Part shown: in pieces, positions 8,287 through 16,842 of the stretch
Layout: each line of letters begins with the position of its first letter
How positions within the stretch are numbered: position 1 is the first letter of the stretch
The notes under the pieces: generated by a model
The model's database searches: none
What the model was told of the DNA's origin: nothing
The model's input: the letters and a program-made list of their open reading frames with translations, nothing else
Program-made: the position numbers and the translations under genes
Assembly (NCBI RefSeq): GCF_004804335.1
Contig: NZ_SRXY01000003.1
Location: forward strand, 186,001 to 250,000
DNA from: Pacificoceanicola onchidii
GTDB taxonomy: Bacteria > Pseudomonadota > Alphaproteobacteria > Rhodobacterales > Rhodobacteraceae
Direction of reading: 5' to 3'
Length of the DNA stretch: 64,000 bases

Positions 8287-9498
8287 TTACACCCGCTCGA
8301 TGATCGTCGCGGCACCCATGCCCGACGCAATGCACAGTGTGGCAAGACCTGTGCCCTTGCCCGTACGCTCCAACTCATCCAGCAGCGTGCCGATGATGAT
8401 GGCTCCGGTTGCACCGAGCGGGTGCCCCATGGCGATGGAGCCGCCGTTCACGTTGACCCTGTCCTGATCCACATCGAAGGCCTGCATGAAGCGCAGCACC
8501 ACGGAGGCAAAGGCTTCGTTGACCTCGAACAGATCAATGTCGGAAATACTCATGCCACTGTCCGCGAGGATCTTTTCCGTCACGGGCACCGGGCCGGTCA
8601 GCATGATGGTCGGATCGGTGCCGATCTTGGCCGTGGCGCGAATGCGCGCACGCGGCTTGAGCCCGTGCTTTTCGCCGAATTCCTTGTTGCCGATCAGCAC
8701 GGCGGCGGCCCCATCCACGATGCCTGACGAGTTGCCCGCGTGGTGAATGTGGTTGATCCGCTCCAGATGCGGGTACTTCATCATGGCGACCTTGTCGAAG
8801 CCGGGCATGACCTCGCCCATATCCTTGAAGCTCGCCTTCAGCGCGCCAAGGCTCTGCATGTCTGTGCCGGGGCGCATGTACTCGTCGGTGTCCAGAATGG
8901 TCAGCCCGTTGATGTCCTTGACCGGCACGATGGACTTGGCAAAGCGATTGTCGGCCCAGGCCGCAGCGGCCCGGTTCTGGCTCTGCACGGCCAGCGCGTC
9001 CGCGTCATCGCGGGAAAAGCCATATTCCGTGGCGATGATATCGGCGCTGATACCCTGCGGGACAAAGTAGGTCTCCATGGCAAGGCTCGGATCGACGGCA
9101 ATCGCCGCGCCGTCGCTGCCCATGGCTACGCGGCCCATCATTTCGACGCCGCCCGCAATGTACGCCTCGCCTGCGCCGCCCTTGACCTGGTTGGCCGCGA
9201 GGTTCACCGCCTCCATGCCCGACGCGCAAAAGCGGTTAATCGCAAGGCCGGGGATGCTCTGGTCGAGATCAGAGGCCAGCACGGCCGAGCGCGCAAGGCA
9301 GCCACCCTGTTCCCCCACCTGTGTGACATTGCCCCAGATCACGTCCTCCACGGCGTGGCCTTCGAGATTGTTGCGCTCTTTCACGGCGTTCAGCACACCT
9401 GCCGAGAGACGCAGACTTGTCACCTCGTGCAGGCTGCCGTCCTTGCGGCCCTTGCCCCGGGGCGTGCGCAACGCGTCATAGATATAAGCTTCGGTCAT
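8287..9498 (-). CDS. Acetyl-CoA C-acyltransferase (thiolase)
   Basis: 403-residue thiolase for the last step of beta-oxidation. The acyl-accepting cysteine is C91 in [11 protein letters not shown], the catalytic histidine is in [10 protein letters not shown], and the C-terminal cysteine is in CIASGMGAA. The start at [15 protein letters not shown] was chosen over an upstream in-frame codon because AGGAG precedes it at a suitable distance and the family begins exactly there. It is next to the NTF2-like gene downstream (5-bp gap), with GST and acyl-CoA dehydrogenase genes upstream on the same strand. It belongs to the FadA-like group; substrate range is unknown. Confidence 0.95.
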   Translation of the reverse strand: MTEAYIYDALRTPRGKGRKDGSLHEVTSLRLSAGVLNAVKERNNLEGHAVEDVIWGNVTQVGEQGGCLARSAVLASDLDQSIPGLAINRFCASGMEAVNLAANQVKGGAGEAYIAGGVEMMGRVAMGSDGAAIAVDPSLAMETYFVPQGISADIIATEYGFSRDDADALAVQSQNRAAAAWADNRFAKSIVPVKDINGLTILDTDEYMRPGTDMQSLGALKASFKDMGEVMPGFDKVAMMKYPHLERINHIHHAGNSSGIVDGAAAVLIGNKEFGEKHGLKPRARIRATAKIGTDPTIMLTGPVPVTEKILADSGMSISDIDLFEVNEAFASVVLRFMQAFDVDQDRVNVNGGSIAMGHPLGATGAIIIGTLLDELERTGKGTGLATLCIASGMGAATIIERV

Positions 9499-9624
9499 CG
9501 ATGGGCTCCTGTCGGATCGTGTTCGTTGTGTGTCAGGTGGGGGCAACGGGCCTGTTGATGCAACAGTGACGTGACGGAGGTTTGCGTAAAGTGCCCGTCA
9601 CGTCAACTTTTGCTTGCCTTCGCG

Positions 9625-10263
9625 TCAGGCCCGATCAGCGGGGCTGCCCGGCATCAGATCGTAGGGGTGCTTCCAGCCATCAAGCTGCTCGATGTTGGCC
9701 AGCCAGCGATCAATATTGGGCCAGTCCGCGCGCACAAACCCGAAAGGCTCAGGGTAGAACAAATACCCGCAGCAACTCAGATCCGCGTTGGTCACACCGT
9801 TCCCGACAATCCAGTCCTTTCCGTCAAGATGTGCGTTCAGAACAGTGTAAGCGGCCTTGAGACGGCCTTGCATGAACTGGATCACAGGGGCAGGGCGTTT
9901 GTCCTCAGGCAGAAAGTTCATCAAGAATCGCGTCATCCCAGCTTGGGAGGACATCTTGTGATTGTCCCAGAACATCCAGCGCATCACTTCGCGCGCCTCC
10001 TCCGGGGAGCTGCCGCCAAACTTGCCGCTCTTTTCCGACACATACCCTTGAATGACCCCGGATTGGGTCAATGTGGTCTCGCCATCGACCAGAACGGGCA
10101 CCTCGCCCATTTCGTTGACGTCCGCCAGATATTCTGGCGTGCGTGTCGCGCCATTGAAAAAGTCGACGTAATCCGGCTCCCAATCGAGCCCGGACAGCTC
10201 CAGCGCCAGCGCTGCCTTATACGCGTTCCCGCTTTCTCCAAAGCAATGAAGTTTGATTGTCAT
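9625..10263 (-). CDS. Glutathione S-transferase family protein
   Basis: A 212-residue cytoplasmic GST. The N-terminal thioredoxin-like domain (about 1-80) has the glutathione-binding elements MGEVPVLVDGE and a T-Q-S segment (LTQSGVIQGY). The helical C-terminal domain has the conserved N-capping segment GNGVTNADLSCCGYLF. The opening C-F-G-E-S-G-N-A-Y-K places a serine (residues 11 region) where Ser/Tyr/Cys normally activates glutathione. Its place between the thiolase and acyl-CoA dehydrogenase suggests a substrate-conditioning role in the same pathway. Confidence 0.9.
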   Translation of the reverse strand: MTIKLHCFGESGNAYKAALALELSGLDWEPDYVDFFNGATRTPEYLADVNEMGEVPVLVDGETTLTQSGVIQGYVSEKSGKFGGSSPEEAREVMRWMFWDNHKMSSQAGMTRFLMNFLPEDKRPAPVIQFMQGRLKAAYTVLNAHLDGKDWIVGNGVTNADLSCCGYLFYPEPFGFVRADWPNIDRWLANIEQLDGWKHPYDLMPGSPADRA

Positions 10264-10563
10264 GCGCTAAGTCCTCCTGTCGCGCCTTGTGTTCTGAACC
10301 GAGGCGGGGGTTTCACACCCCCGCACCCCCGTGGGATATTTTTGCAGAAAAGAAGCCCCCGCAACCCCGTCCTAACGTCCTGTTAAGCACGAATCGGTCA
10401 TCTTTGTTTCACGGTACAGGCTGGGAAGCCGATGACCGTCAGAGGAGAAGCCCCGAGGCCATCCAAAGCTGCGGGCACGTCAGGGAGGTCGACTGCTGCC
10501 CAGGCATCGGGCTCGATGTGCGACCTTCCTGTTTCTTCTCTGTCCAAATATCCAAATCCGCTC
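10264..10563. other. 300-bp intergenic stretch between GST and acyl-CoA dehydrogenase genes
   Basis: No convincing gene. It holds a GC hairpin plus TATTTTT/AAAGAA module at 10304-10353 and otherwise unremarkable sequence. Because both flanking genes are on the minus strand, the promoter for the GST-thiolase-FadB part of the operon may lie here; I cannot point to clear -35/-10 boxes. Confidence 0.5.
10304..10353 (+). repeat. Recurrent intergenic hairpin + TATTTTT/AAAAGAAG module, copy b
   Basis: Stem GCGGGGG (10304-10310) with CCCCCGC (10318-10324), then GTGGGATATTTTTGCAGAAA and AGAAGC. Hairpin followed by T-rich sequence resembles a weak terminator on the plus strand. Same layout as the copies at 28178, 35379 and 49880. 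Confidence 0.7.
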
Positions 10564-11697
10564 TCAAAGCCCGCGCGCGATCAGCTCTTTCATGATCTCG
10601 TTTGTGCCGCCGTAGATCCGCTGAACCCGCGCATCCGCCCACATTTCCGCCACAGCGTACTCCTGCATGAAGCCATAGCCGCCGTGCAGTTGTACACAGT
10701 CGTCCAACACTTCGCCCTGCGTATCGGTCAGCCAGTATTTCGCCATCGCGGCCTTCTCGACCGTCAGTTCTTCGCGCAGGTGTTCCGCGATGCAGGCGTC
10801 GAGAAATGCCCGCGCGACGGTGGTCTTGGTCTGGCATTCCGCCAGCTTAAAGCGGGTGTTTTGGAACTGGGTCAGCGGCCCGCCAAAGGCCTCGCGTTCC
10901 TTGCAGTAGGCAATCGTGCGCGCCACCGCGCCCTCCATCGCCCCAACCGCGCCGACGCCAATGATCAACCGCTCCTGTGGCAGCTGGTTCATCATTTGGT
11001 AGAACCCGCGCCCTTCTTCGCCGCCCAGCAGGTTTTCCGGGGCAATTTCCACATTGTCGAAGAACAGCTCTGACGTATCCGCCGCGTGGCAGCCGATTTT
11101 CTCAAGGTTGCGCCCGCGTTCAAATCCAGCCGCGCCATCGGTTTCGACCACCATCAGCGACAGCCCCTTGGCGCCCATCGCGGGGTCGGTCTTGGCTGCC
11201 ACCACGATCAGGTTCGCATGCTGTCCATTGGTGATGAAGGTCTTCTGCCCCGACAGCCGGTAGGCGTTGCCGTCCAGAACCGCGCGTGTCTTCAGCCCCT
11301 GCACGTCAGACCCGCCTGAAGGCTCCGTCATCGCCAAGGCGCCCACCAGCTCGCCGGTCACCATTTTCGGCAACCACCGCTGTTTCTGCTCTTCGGTGCC
11401 ATAGGCTAGGATGTAATGCGCCACGATGGTCGAGTGGATCGACACGCCCCAGGACGCCAGGTTGGCCCGGCTGCCCTCCATCACGATCACCGCCTCATGG
11501 CCAAAATCGCCGCCCGCGCCGCCGTATTCTTCGGGGATCGACGGGCAGAGCAGCCCCAGCGCCCCGGCCTGCTGCCAGGTCTCGGGATCCATCTGCCCCT
11601 GCTTGCGCCACTTGTCGTAGAGCGGCATCCATTCGGTCTCGATGAACCTTGCGGTCATCTCCCCGAGCATGGTGTGCTCGTCACTCATCCAGGTCAT
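10564..11697 (-). CDS. Acyl-CoA dehydrogenase
   Basis: 377-residue FAD enzyme that introduces the alpha-beta double bond into acyl-CoA. The flavin/substrate segment [17 protein letters not shown] and the [19 protein letters not shown] segment are present. The C-terminus [18 protein letters not shown] is typical of the long-chain/isovaleryl-type subgroup. That subgroup lacks the Glu in Y-E-G-T and uses a glutamate in an internal helix; VGAMEG is the candidate here. The start at [12 protein letters not shown] is supported by GAGGA five bases upstream. It is the first structural gene of the minus-strand catabolic run. Confidence 0.92.
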   Translation of the reverse strand: MTWMSDEHTMLGEMTARFIETEWMPLYDKWRKQGQMDPETWQQAGALGLLCPSIPEEYGGAGGDFGHEAVIVMEGSRANLASWGVSIHSTIVAHYILAYGTEEQKQRWLPKMVTGELVGALAMTEPSGGSDVQGLKTRAVLDGNAYRLSGQKTFITNGQHANLIVVAAKTDPAMGAKGLSLMVVETDGAAGFERGRNLEKIGCHAADTSELFFDNVEIAPENLLGGEEGRGFYQMMNQLPQERLIIGVGAVGAMEGAVARTIAYCKEREAFGGPLTQFQNTRFKLAECQTKTTVARAFLDACIAEHLREELTVEKAAMAKYWLTDTQGEVLDDCVQLHGGYGFMQEYAVAEMWADARVQRIYGGTNEIMKELIARGL

Positions 11698-11808
11698 ATC
11701 GGTCCTCGCCTTCAACGGGGCCAGCGCGCCGGCCCGTTCCTCCTGACCGCAGCATGCCCCATTCCGGGGCAGGGGTCACAAGTAACGTTGGGTGATTTCC
11801 GCCGGGGA

Positions 11809-12597
11809 TCAGGGATCGGCCGCATCGGAGGCGACAACAATCCGCACGCCCTTGCCGGTCAGGCTCAGGGCCATGTCGCGGGACGGGGGGCTGTCGGTTA
11901 CAAGCGTGGTGTCTTCGCCCCAGTGCAGGATGCGTTTGAGAGACTTTGTCCCCAGCTTCGACCGGTCCGCCACAACGATGGTCTGCTGCGCCTGTCCGAT
12001 CATTGCCGTATAGACGCCCGCCGCCGAAGGCAGTGCTTCGCTTACGCCGATTTCGTCCACCGCAGAGGCGCCGACAATTGCGCAATGGACATTGTATTCG
12101 CCAATGAAACGCAAGGTTTCGGGGCCGTGCAGAAGGCCCTCCTGAAGCTCGATATTGCCGGGCAGGGAGATCACGTCAAATTGCGGGTTGGCGGCCAGTT
12201 CGATGGCAACCTGAAAGGAGGCGGTCAGCACCGTCAGGTGCCGGTCAACCGCGCTCATCGCGCGCGCAAAGAGCAGGGTTGTGGCACCGCCGCCGATATA
12301 CAGGCTCTCGACGCCGTCCAGCAGGCCAACGGCGGCGCGCGCGATGCGTTCGCGCTCTGCCACATGCAGCTTGAGCCGTTCCGAGAGCGCCGGTTCGAGA
12401 TTCGACCGACGCACCGCGCCGCCATAGGTGCGCTTGATGCTGCCCGCCGCGTCGAGATCGGCGAGGTCACGCCGGATCGTTTCGGCCGAGACCCCGAGAT
12501 CGCGCGCCAACTCGCTCACCCGTTTGGCCGGGTCCACCCGGAGCACGTCGAGGATCCGGTCATGCCTGCGTGATTTTTTCGACTGATTTTTGGGCAA
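11809..12597 (-). CDS. DeoR/GlpR-family transcriptional regulator of the BMC locus
   Basis: 262 residues when started at the TTG at 12597. That codon has an excellent GGAGGTG six bases upstream and gives MPKNQSKKSRRHDRILDVL; longer frames (from 12618) have no such site. The N-terminal winged helix (residues about 15-65) includes VSELARDLGVSAETIRRDL and the family hallmark GSIKRTYGGAV. The C-terminal DeoR effector domain contains SLYIGGGATTLLFAR, the usual phosphorylated-metabolite pocket. It is divergent from the BMC operon across about 120 bp, so it most likely represses that operon and is released by a phosphorylated intermediate. This fits a pathway that begins with a kinase. Confidence 0.92.
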   Translation of the reverse strand: MPKNQSKKSRRHDRILDVLRVDPAKRVSELARDLGVSAETIRRDLADLDAAGSIKRTYGGAVRRSNLEPALSERLKLHVAERERIARAAVGLLDGVESLYIGGGATTLLFARAMSAVDRHLTVLTASFQVAIELAANPQFDVISLPGNIELQEGLLHGPETLRFIGEYNVHCAIVGASAVDEIGVSEALPSAAGVYTAMIGQAQQTIVVADRSKLGTKSLKRILHWGEDTTLVTDSPPSRDMALSLTGKGVRIVVASDAADP

Positions 12598-12720
12598 AAT
12601 ACACCTCCAGGTAATCAAAGTAGCGAAAAAATGTTGGGTGGTCGATCACTAAAATGCCCGACTTGCCACAAAAATTGTTTACAAGCGGTCACTATTGATG
12701 ATTGGTTTTGACCAACTTCG
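12598..12720. promoter_or_regulatory. Divergent promoter/operator region of the BMC locus
   Basis: This AT-rich stretch separates the DeoR-type gene from the BMC operon. Two inverted repeats stand out: GTGGTCGATCAC (12638-12649, one G-T mismatch) and TTGGT-TTTG-ACCAA (12702-12715), the latter ending 5 bp before the first ATG of the operon. A GCGGTCAC half-site lies between them (about 12685). They are reasonable operator candidates for the DeoR-type repressor. Promoter boxes are not clear enough to assign. Confidence 0.55.
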
Positions 12721-14013
12721 ATGGAGATTCGTGTGTTCAACTACGGCTACTTCTCTTTTGCGTCCAAGGACGAGCTGCTGAGCAAGGCGGCGGAATACTG
12801 GAATCCCGGCAAGGTCAAATTCTGGCAGGACGCCGGAACCCCGATGGTGATTGACCGCCGCGAGGGGTACCGGCTGCATGACATGTCGGGCAAAACCCTG
12901 ATCGATCTGCATCTCAACGGTGGCACCTACAATTTCGGCCACCGGCATCCGGAGCTTGTCGAGGTGCTGAAATCCGGGCTGGATTACTTCGACATGGGCA
13001 ACCACTGGTTCCCGTCAGTGGCGCGCGCCGCCTTTGCCGAGAAGCTGGTCAAAACCGCGCCGCACATGAAATACGCCATCTTCGGCGCGGGCGGGGCAGA
13101 GGCGGTAGAGCTGGCCATCAAGACCGCCCGTTATGCGACCAAGCGCAAGAAGATCGTTTCCATCATCAAGGGCTACCATGGCCACTCCGGCCTGTCCGTC
13201 GCCACCGGGGACGAGCGCTTCAGCAAGATTTTCCTGGCCGACCGCCCCGAAGAATTCATCCAGGTGCCGTTCAACGATCCTGACGCGTTGGAACGTGTGC
13301 TGAAGAATGGCGACGTGGCGGCCTTCATCATCGAAACCATCCCGGCGACCTACGGCTTTCCGATGCCGGAAGAGGGATATCTCAAGGCCTGTCAGGACCT
13401 GTGCCACAAATACGGTGCCAAGTTCATCTCGGACGAGGTACAGACCGGGCTGATGCGCACCGGTGTCATGTGGGGCTGGCAGGGCTACGGGCTGAAACCG
13501 GACATTTTCGTTTGCGGCAAAGGACTGGGCGGCGGCATCTATCCGATCAGTGCCTGCATGGTGACCGAAGAATGCGGTCAGTGGCAGGTCGAGGACGGCG
13601 CGGCGCATATCTCGACAGCGGGCGGCTCCGAACTCGGCTGTCTTGTGGGGCACCATGTCATCGAGATGCTGCAACGGCCCGAGACTGTCTCGAACATCGA
13701 TTTTGTGGCCCGCTTCTTTGCCCAGTCCATGGCCGAGATGATGGCCCGGCACAGCGACATCTTCTGTGGCGTGCGCCAGCGCGGCGTGGTTCTGGGGCTG
13801 GAGTTTGATCACCCCGAGGGGGCCGTCGCCGTGTCGCGGGCACTCTATGAAAACGGGGTCTGGGCGATTTTCTCGTCGCTCGACAAGCGGGTTCTGCAAT
13901 TCAAGCCGGGGGTCCTGAAGGATGTGGACCTGTGCCAGGAAATCATCGACCGCTTTGACACCGCCATGCCCCGTGCGCGCCAGTTGCTGAGCGAGATGGG
14001 GAGGACGTGGTGA
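12721..14013 (+). CDS. Class-III PLP aminotransferase fold enzyme, probable amino-alcohol phosphate phospho-lyase
   Basis: 430 residues, fold-type I PLP enzyme. The PLP lysine is K267 in FVCGKGLGGGIYP and the pyridine-contacting aspartate is D238 in ISDEVQTGLMRTG. Class-III members include omega-transaminases and phospho-lyases such as ethanolamine-phosphate phospho-lyase. The linked APH-fold kinase in the same operon favours the phospho-lyase reading (phospho-amino-alcohol to aldehyde, ammonia and phosphate), but a transaminase cannot be excluded. It is the first gene of the BMC operon. The ATG at 12721 has no ribosome site; a GTG at 12733 has GGAG six bases upstream and is a credible true start. 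No clear encapsulation peptide is seen. Confidence 0.93.
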   Translation: MEIRVFNYGYFSFASKDELLSKAAEYWNPGKVKFWQDAGTPMVIDRREGYRLHDMSGKTLIDLHLNGGTYNFGHRHPELVEVLKSGLDYFDMGNHWFPSVARAAFAEKLVKTAPHMKYAIFGAGGAEAVELAIKTARYATKRKKIVSIIKGYHGHSGLSVATGDERFSKIFLADRPEEFIQVPFNDPDALERVLKNGDVAAFIIETIPATYGFPMPEEGYLKACQDLCHKYGAKFISDEVQTGLMRTGVMWGWQGYGLKPDIFVCGKGLGGGIYPISACMVTEECGQWQVEDGAAHISTAGGSELGCLVGHHVIEMLQRPETVSNIDFVARFFAQSMAEMMARHSDIFCGVRQRGVVLGLEFDHPEGAVAVSRALYENGVWAIFSSLDKRVLQFKPGVLKDVDLCQEIIDRFDTAMPRARQLLSEMGRTW

Positions 14014-15536
14014 TGGATATGGCGCGTCTGAACGTCCCGGACCGGGACCTGTCCTCGGCGCGGATGAAGGTGGTGCGCGCCGCCTGGGCGGCGAAGTATT
14101 ACCGCAGCTTTGACCGCGACGCGGTGCTGCGCATCGCCGGGGCCGTCGTAAAAGCAGGCCATGACAAGGCCGGTCATTTCGCCGAAGCAGCAGTGCGCGA
14201 AACGGGCTATGGCGTGGTGGCGCACAAGACGCTCAAGAACCAGCTGTGCACCTTCGAATTGCTGAACCACTACCGTGATCTCGATCTGGTCTCGCCGCGT
14301 GTGGATGCGGACCGCAAGATCATCGAACTGCCGTCCCCCGCCGGTGTTGTCTTTGCCCTTGCACCGGTCACCAACCCGGTTGCGACAGTCTATTACAAGG
14401 CGATGCTGGCGATCCTGAGCCGCAATGCCATCGTGCTCAGCCCGCATCCGCTGGCCAAGACCTGCTCTGCCGAAGCCGCGCGCCATCTGGCCGCTGCCGC
14501 CGAAGCGGCCGGCGCGCCTTCGGGCCTGATCCAATGTGTCGAAGAGCCCTCGGTCCCGCTGGTCGAGGAGATCATGGCCTCGGACAAGGTCAACGTCATC
14601 ATGGCCACCGGCGGCACGGCGATGGTGCGGGCGGCCTATTCCTCGGGCAACCCGGCGCTGGGCGTCGGGCCGGGCAATGCGGTCGCCTATGTCGATCCTT
14701 CCGCTGCGGTGGATGCGGCGGCGCGCTGCCTTGTCGACAGCAAAAGCTTCGACAACTCGATCCTGTGCACCAACGAAAGCATCTGCCTCACCCAGCAGCA
14801 GAACCGTGGCAACATGGAGCGCGCGTTGCGCACCGCTGGCGCGCACATTTGCAGCGCCGATGAGACTGACCGGCTGCGGGACTACCTATGGCAGGACGGA
14901 GCGTTCAACGCCGAGGCCATTGGAAAATCCGCCGTCTGGATTGCGAAACAGGCCGGGATCCGCGCGAACGACGCCGCGAAAATTCTGGTGCCCGTGGTCG
15001 AGCATCCGGGTCAGGACGACCTGCTCTTCCGGGAAAAGCTCTGCCCGGTGCTGACCCTGACCGCCGCCACGGATTTCGATCAGGCCGTGACCTTCGCGGC
15101 GCAGGCGGCGAAACGCGGTGCAGGGCATTCAGCGGCCTTCCATGGCACCGATCAGCGGCGTCTGATTGCTTATTCCAGCGCCGTGCCGGTGAACCGGGTT
15201 GTGGTCAACGCGCCCTGCAGTCAGGGCGCTGCGGGCTTTGCCACCCATCTGCCGCCCGCCTTCATGATCGGGACAGGCTTTGCCGGGCGCTCTTCGGTCG
15301 GGGAAAACGTCGGGCCGCAGCATCTCGTGCACTGGACCCGCATCGCCTTCGGGCGCGACGTGCCTGCCGATCTCTCTGCGCTGGATATCGAGGCTTTAGC
15401 CCGCAAACCGGCCTCGGCTCCGGTTCCGGTCATGGCGGCCACAACTGCCTCCGCCGCCGAACCCGATCTGAACCGGGACGCGCTGCGCGCCATGATCCTA
15501 GAAGAACTCCGCAGTCTGAAAGGCGCATCCGAATGA
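14013..15536 (+). CDS. CoA-acylating aldehyde dehydrogenase with C-terminal encapsulation peptide (EutE/PduP/AdhE-like)
   Basis: 507 residues. It belongs to the acylating aldehyde dehydrogenase branch: PVTNPVATVYYKAMLAI, LSPHPLAKTC, then ALGVGPGNAVAYVD, with the catalytic cysteine C252 in SFDNSILCTNES. It should convert an aldehyde plus CoA and NAD+ to acyl-CoA. After the catalytic domain there is an Ala/Pro-rich linker (about 453-484), then a terminal amphipathic helix, LNRDALRAMILEELRSLKG. This linker-helix layout is the classic BMC cargo tag. The ATG at 14013 overlaps the previous stop (TGATG) and has GGAGG eight bases upstream. No phosphotransacylase accompanies it in the locus. Confidence 0.95.
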   Translation: MDMARLNVPDRDLSSARMKVVRAAWAAKYYRSFDRDAVLRIAGAVVKAGHDKAGHFAEAAVRETGYGVVAHKTLKNQLCTFELLNHYRDLDLVSPRVDADRKIIELPSPAGVVFALAPVTNPVATVYYKAMLAILSRNAIVLSPHPLAKTCSAEAARHLAAAAEAAGAPSGLIQCVEEPSVPLVEEIMASDKVNVIMATGGTAMVRAAYSSGNPALGVGPGNAVAYVDPSAAVDAAARCLVDSKSFDNSILCTNESICLTQQQNRGNMERALRTAGAHICSADETDRLRDYLWQDGAFNAEAIGKSAVWIAKQAGIRANDAAKILVPVVEHPGQDDLLFREKLCPVLTLTAATDFDQAVTFAAQAAKRGAGHSAAFHGTDQRRLIAYSSAVPVNRVVVNAPCSQGAAGFATHLPPAFMIGTGFAGRSSVGENVGPQHLVHWTRIAFGRDVPADLSALDIEALARKPASAPVPVMAATTASAAEPDLNRDALRAMILEELRSLKGASE

Positions 15537-16144
15537 CCGATCTTCGCGCTTCGATCTTCATCGACCAGCTGCAGCCGCAAACGCTGGCCTATATCTCGAC
15601 CTGGATGCGGGGCACCCTGCCACGGCTGCGCATGGCCGCGCAGATTGTCGAAATCGCGCCCGGTCTGGACGTCGAGGCCCTGACCGACATCGTGCTCAAA
15701 AGCGCCGAGGTGCGCGCGGGCCTGCTGGTGGTCGAACGGCAGTTCGGCACGCTGCAGTTCCACGCCCATTCGACCGCCGAGGTGCACTCCGGTGCCGCTG
15801 CGATCCTCGATGCGCTGGGCAAGACGATGCAGGACGTGGCTCCGCCAAAAATCCTCGCCTCGAAGCTGGTCACCAATGTGGACGATCAGCACGCCTTCCT
15901 GATGAACCGCAACAAGCTGGGCTCCATGGTTATTGGCGGGGACAGCATTTACCTGCTCGAATGCCAATCGGCGGCCTACGCCATTCTCGCCTGCAACGAG
16001 GCCGAGAAGGAGGCCGACATCAAGGTGATCGACATGCGGATGATCGGTGCCAATGGTCGGGTTTACCTCGCCGGGACCGAGGCCGATGTGCGCAACGCGC
16101 GCAATGCGGCGGAACAGGCCCTGCGCGATGTCGGGGCGGTCTGA
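15533..16144 (+). CDS. BMC-T (tandem-domain, trimeric) shell protein 1
   Basis: 203 residues, the length of a tandem BMC-domain protein. Domain one contains LRMAAQIVEIAPGLDVEALT and VVERQFGTLQFHAH. Domain two contains SIYLLECQSAAYAILACNEA followed by IKVIDMRMIGANGRVYLAG. The order of strands suggests the circularly permuted type (EutL/CcmP-like) rather than the PduB type. Its N-terminus (MTDLRASIFIDQLQPQTLAY) aligns with that of the second BMC-T at 17148, so the two are paralogues. The start overlaps the AldDH stop. BMC-T trimers of this type often form larger gated pores for bulky metabolites or cofactors. Confidence 0.94.
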   Translation: MTDLRASIFIDQLQPQTLAYISTWMRGTLPRLRMAAQIVEIAPGLDVEALTDIVLKSAEVRAGLLVVERQFGTLQFHAHSTAEVHSGAAAILDALGKTMQDVAPPKILASKLVTNVDDQHAFLMNRNKLGSMVIGGDSIYLLECQSAAYAILACNEAEKEADIKVIDMRMIGANGRVYLAGTEADVRNARNAAEQALRDVGAV

Positions 16145-16578
16145 TGTCAGCCATACGCGACGAAATCCGCGCCATCCTGCGCGAGGAGCTGTCCGCGCTG
16201 CTGGCGGAGCAGGCCGGGCCGCATGTCGAAACCGTCCGCATCGAGACGTCGGACGATCTCACCGCCTTTGCCCGGCACCTGCTGGAACGGCTGTCGACAC
16301 CGGATTTTGCAAGCCGGGTCCAGAGCGGCGAGATCCGTTTTGCTTTGGACCGAGCCGCACCTGTGGCGCACGCGCCAAGCCTTCCCGCCGCGCCGATCCC
16401 GGTCGGCACAGAGCCAAAACCCGTGGCTCCGATGCTCGACCAGAAACTGGTGACCGAGGCCGATCTGGCGCGGTTCGGGGCAGGGCCCTTGCGCGTGCCG
16501 CAGAACGCACGGCTCACGCCCCTGGCCAAGGACGAAGCACGGCGCAAAGGCATCCGGATTGAGAGGATAGAGACATGA
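16144..16578 (+). CDS. Small BMC-associated protein: encapsulation-like N-terminal helix plus EutQ-like C-terminal motif
   Basis: 144 residues, not assignable to a named enzyme. The N-terminus IRDEIRAILREELSALLAEQ is a predicted amphipathic helix closely resembling the C-terminal cargo helix of the aldehyde dehydrogenase of this operon (LRAMILEELRSL). A variable, Ala/Pro-rich middle (about residues 72-98) acts as a linker. The C-terminal ~40 residues (VTEADLARFGAG ... LTPLAKDEARRKGIRIE) resemble the N-terminal module of EutQ-like BMC proteins, in which a T-P-A-A-D-x-A-x-x-x-G-I pattern is conserved. It sits between BMC-T and BMC-P genes with 1-4 bp overlaps on both sides. A scaffold or adaptor linking cargo and shell is my inference. 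Confidence 0.85.
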   Translation: MSAIRDEIRAILREELSALLAEQAGPHVETVRIETSDDLTAFARHLLERLSTPDFASRVQSGEIRFALDRAAPVAHAPSLPAAPIPVGTEPKPVAPMLDQKLVTEADLARFGAGPLRVPQNARLTPLAKDEARRKGIRIERIET

Positions 16579-16823
16579 TCAAAGGGCGCGTGAAGGGAAA
16601 AATCTGGTCCTCGCGGCATGTGGACACACTGCCCTGCGGCGCATTGCTCGAGGTGGAAGTGGACGGCGGCGGGCGGCTTATCGCCTTTGACCCGCTGGGC
16701 TGCGCCACCGACGAAGCGGTGCTGATCACCCAAGGCTCGGTCGCCGCTGCCTATTTCACCGGGCGCGTCGCCCCGGTGGATGCGCTGATCATCGGCTCAA
16801 TTGACGAAACAACTGACAAGTAA
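16575..16823 (+). CDS. BMC-P (EutN/CcmL-type pentameric) vertex protein
   Basis: 82 residues, a normal size for the vertex-capping pentamer. It opens with the hallmark [19 protein letters not shown], has the central [20 protein letters not shown] and ends [11 protein letters not shown]. EutN/CcmL proteins cap the icosahedral vertices. It is the only BMC-P gene in the locus, so all vertices should be built from one protein. The start ATG overlaps the previous stop. Confidence 0.96.
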   Translation: MIKGRVKGKIWSSRHVDTLPCGALLEVEVDGGGRLIAFDPLGCATDEAVLITQGSVAAAYFTGRVAPVDALIIGSIDETTDK

Positions 16824-16842
16824 GCTCTGGAAGGGAAAACCC

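Noticed and set aside
8282-8335. Extension of the tandem NTF2 gene start to 8335
   Set aside because: It would run 49 bp into the thiolase gene and encode sequence unlike the domain start; GTG 8281 is more reasonable.
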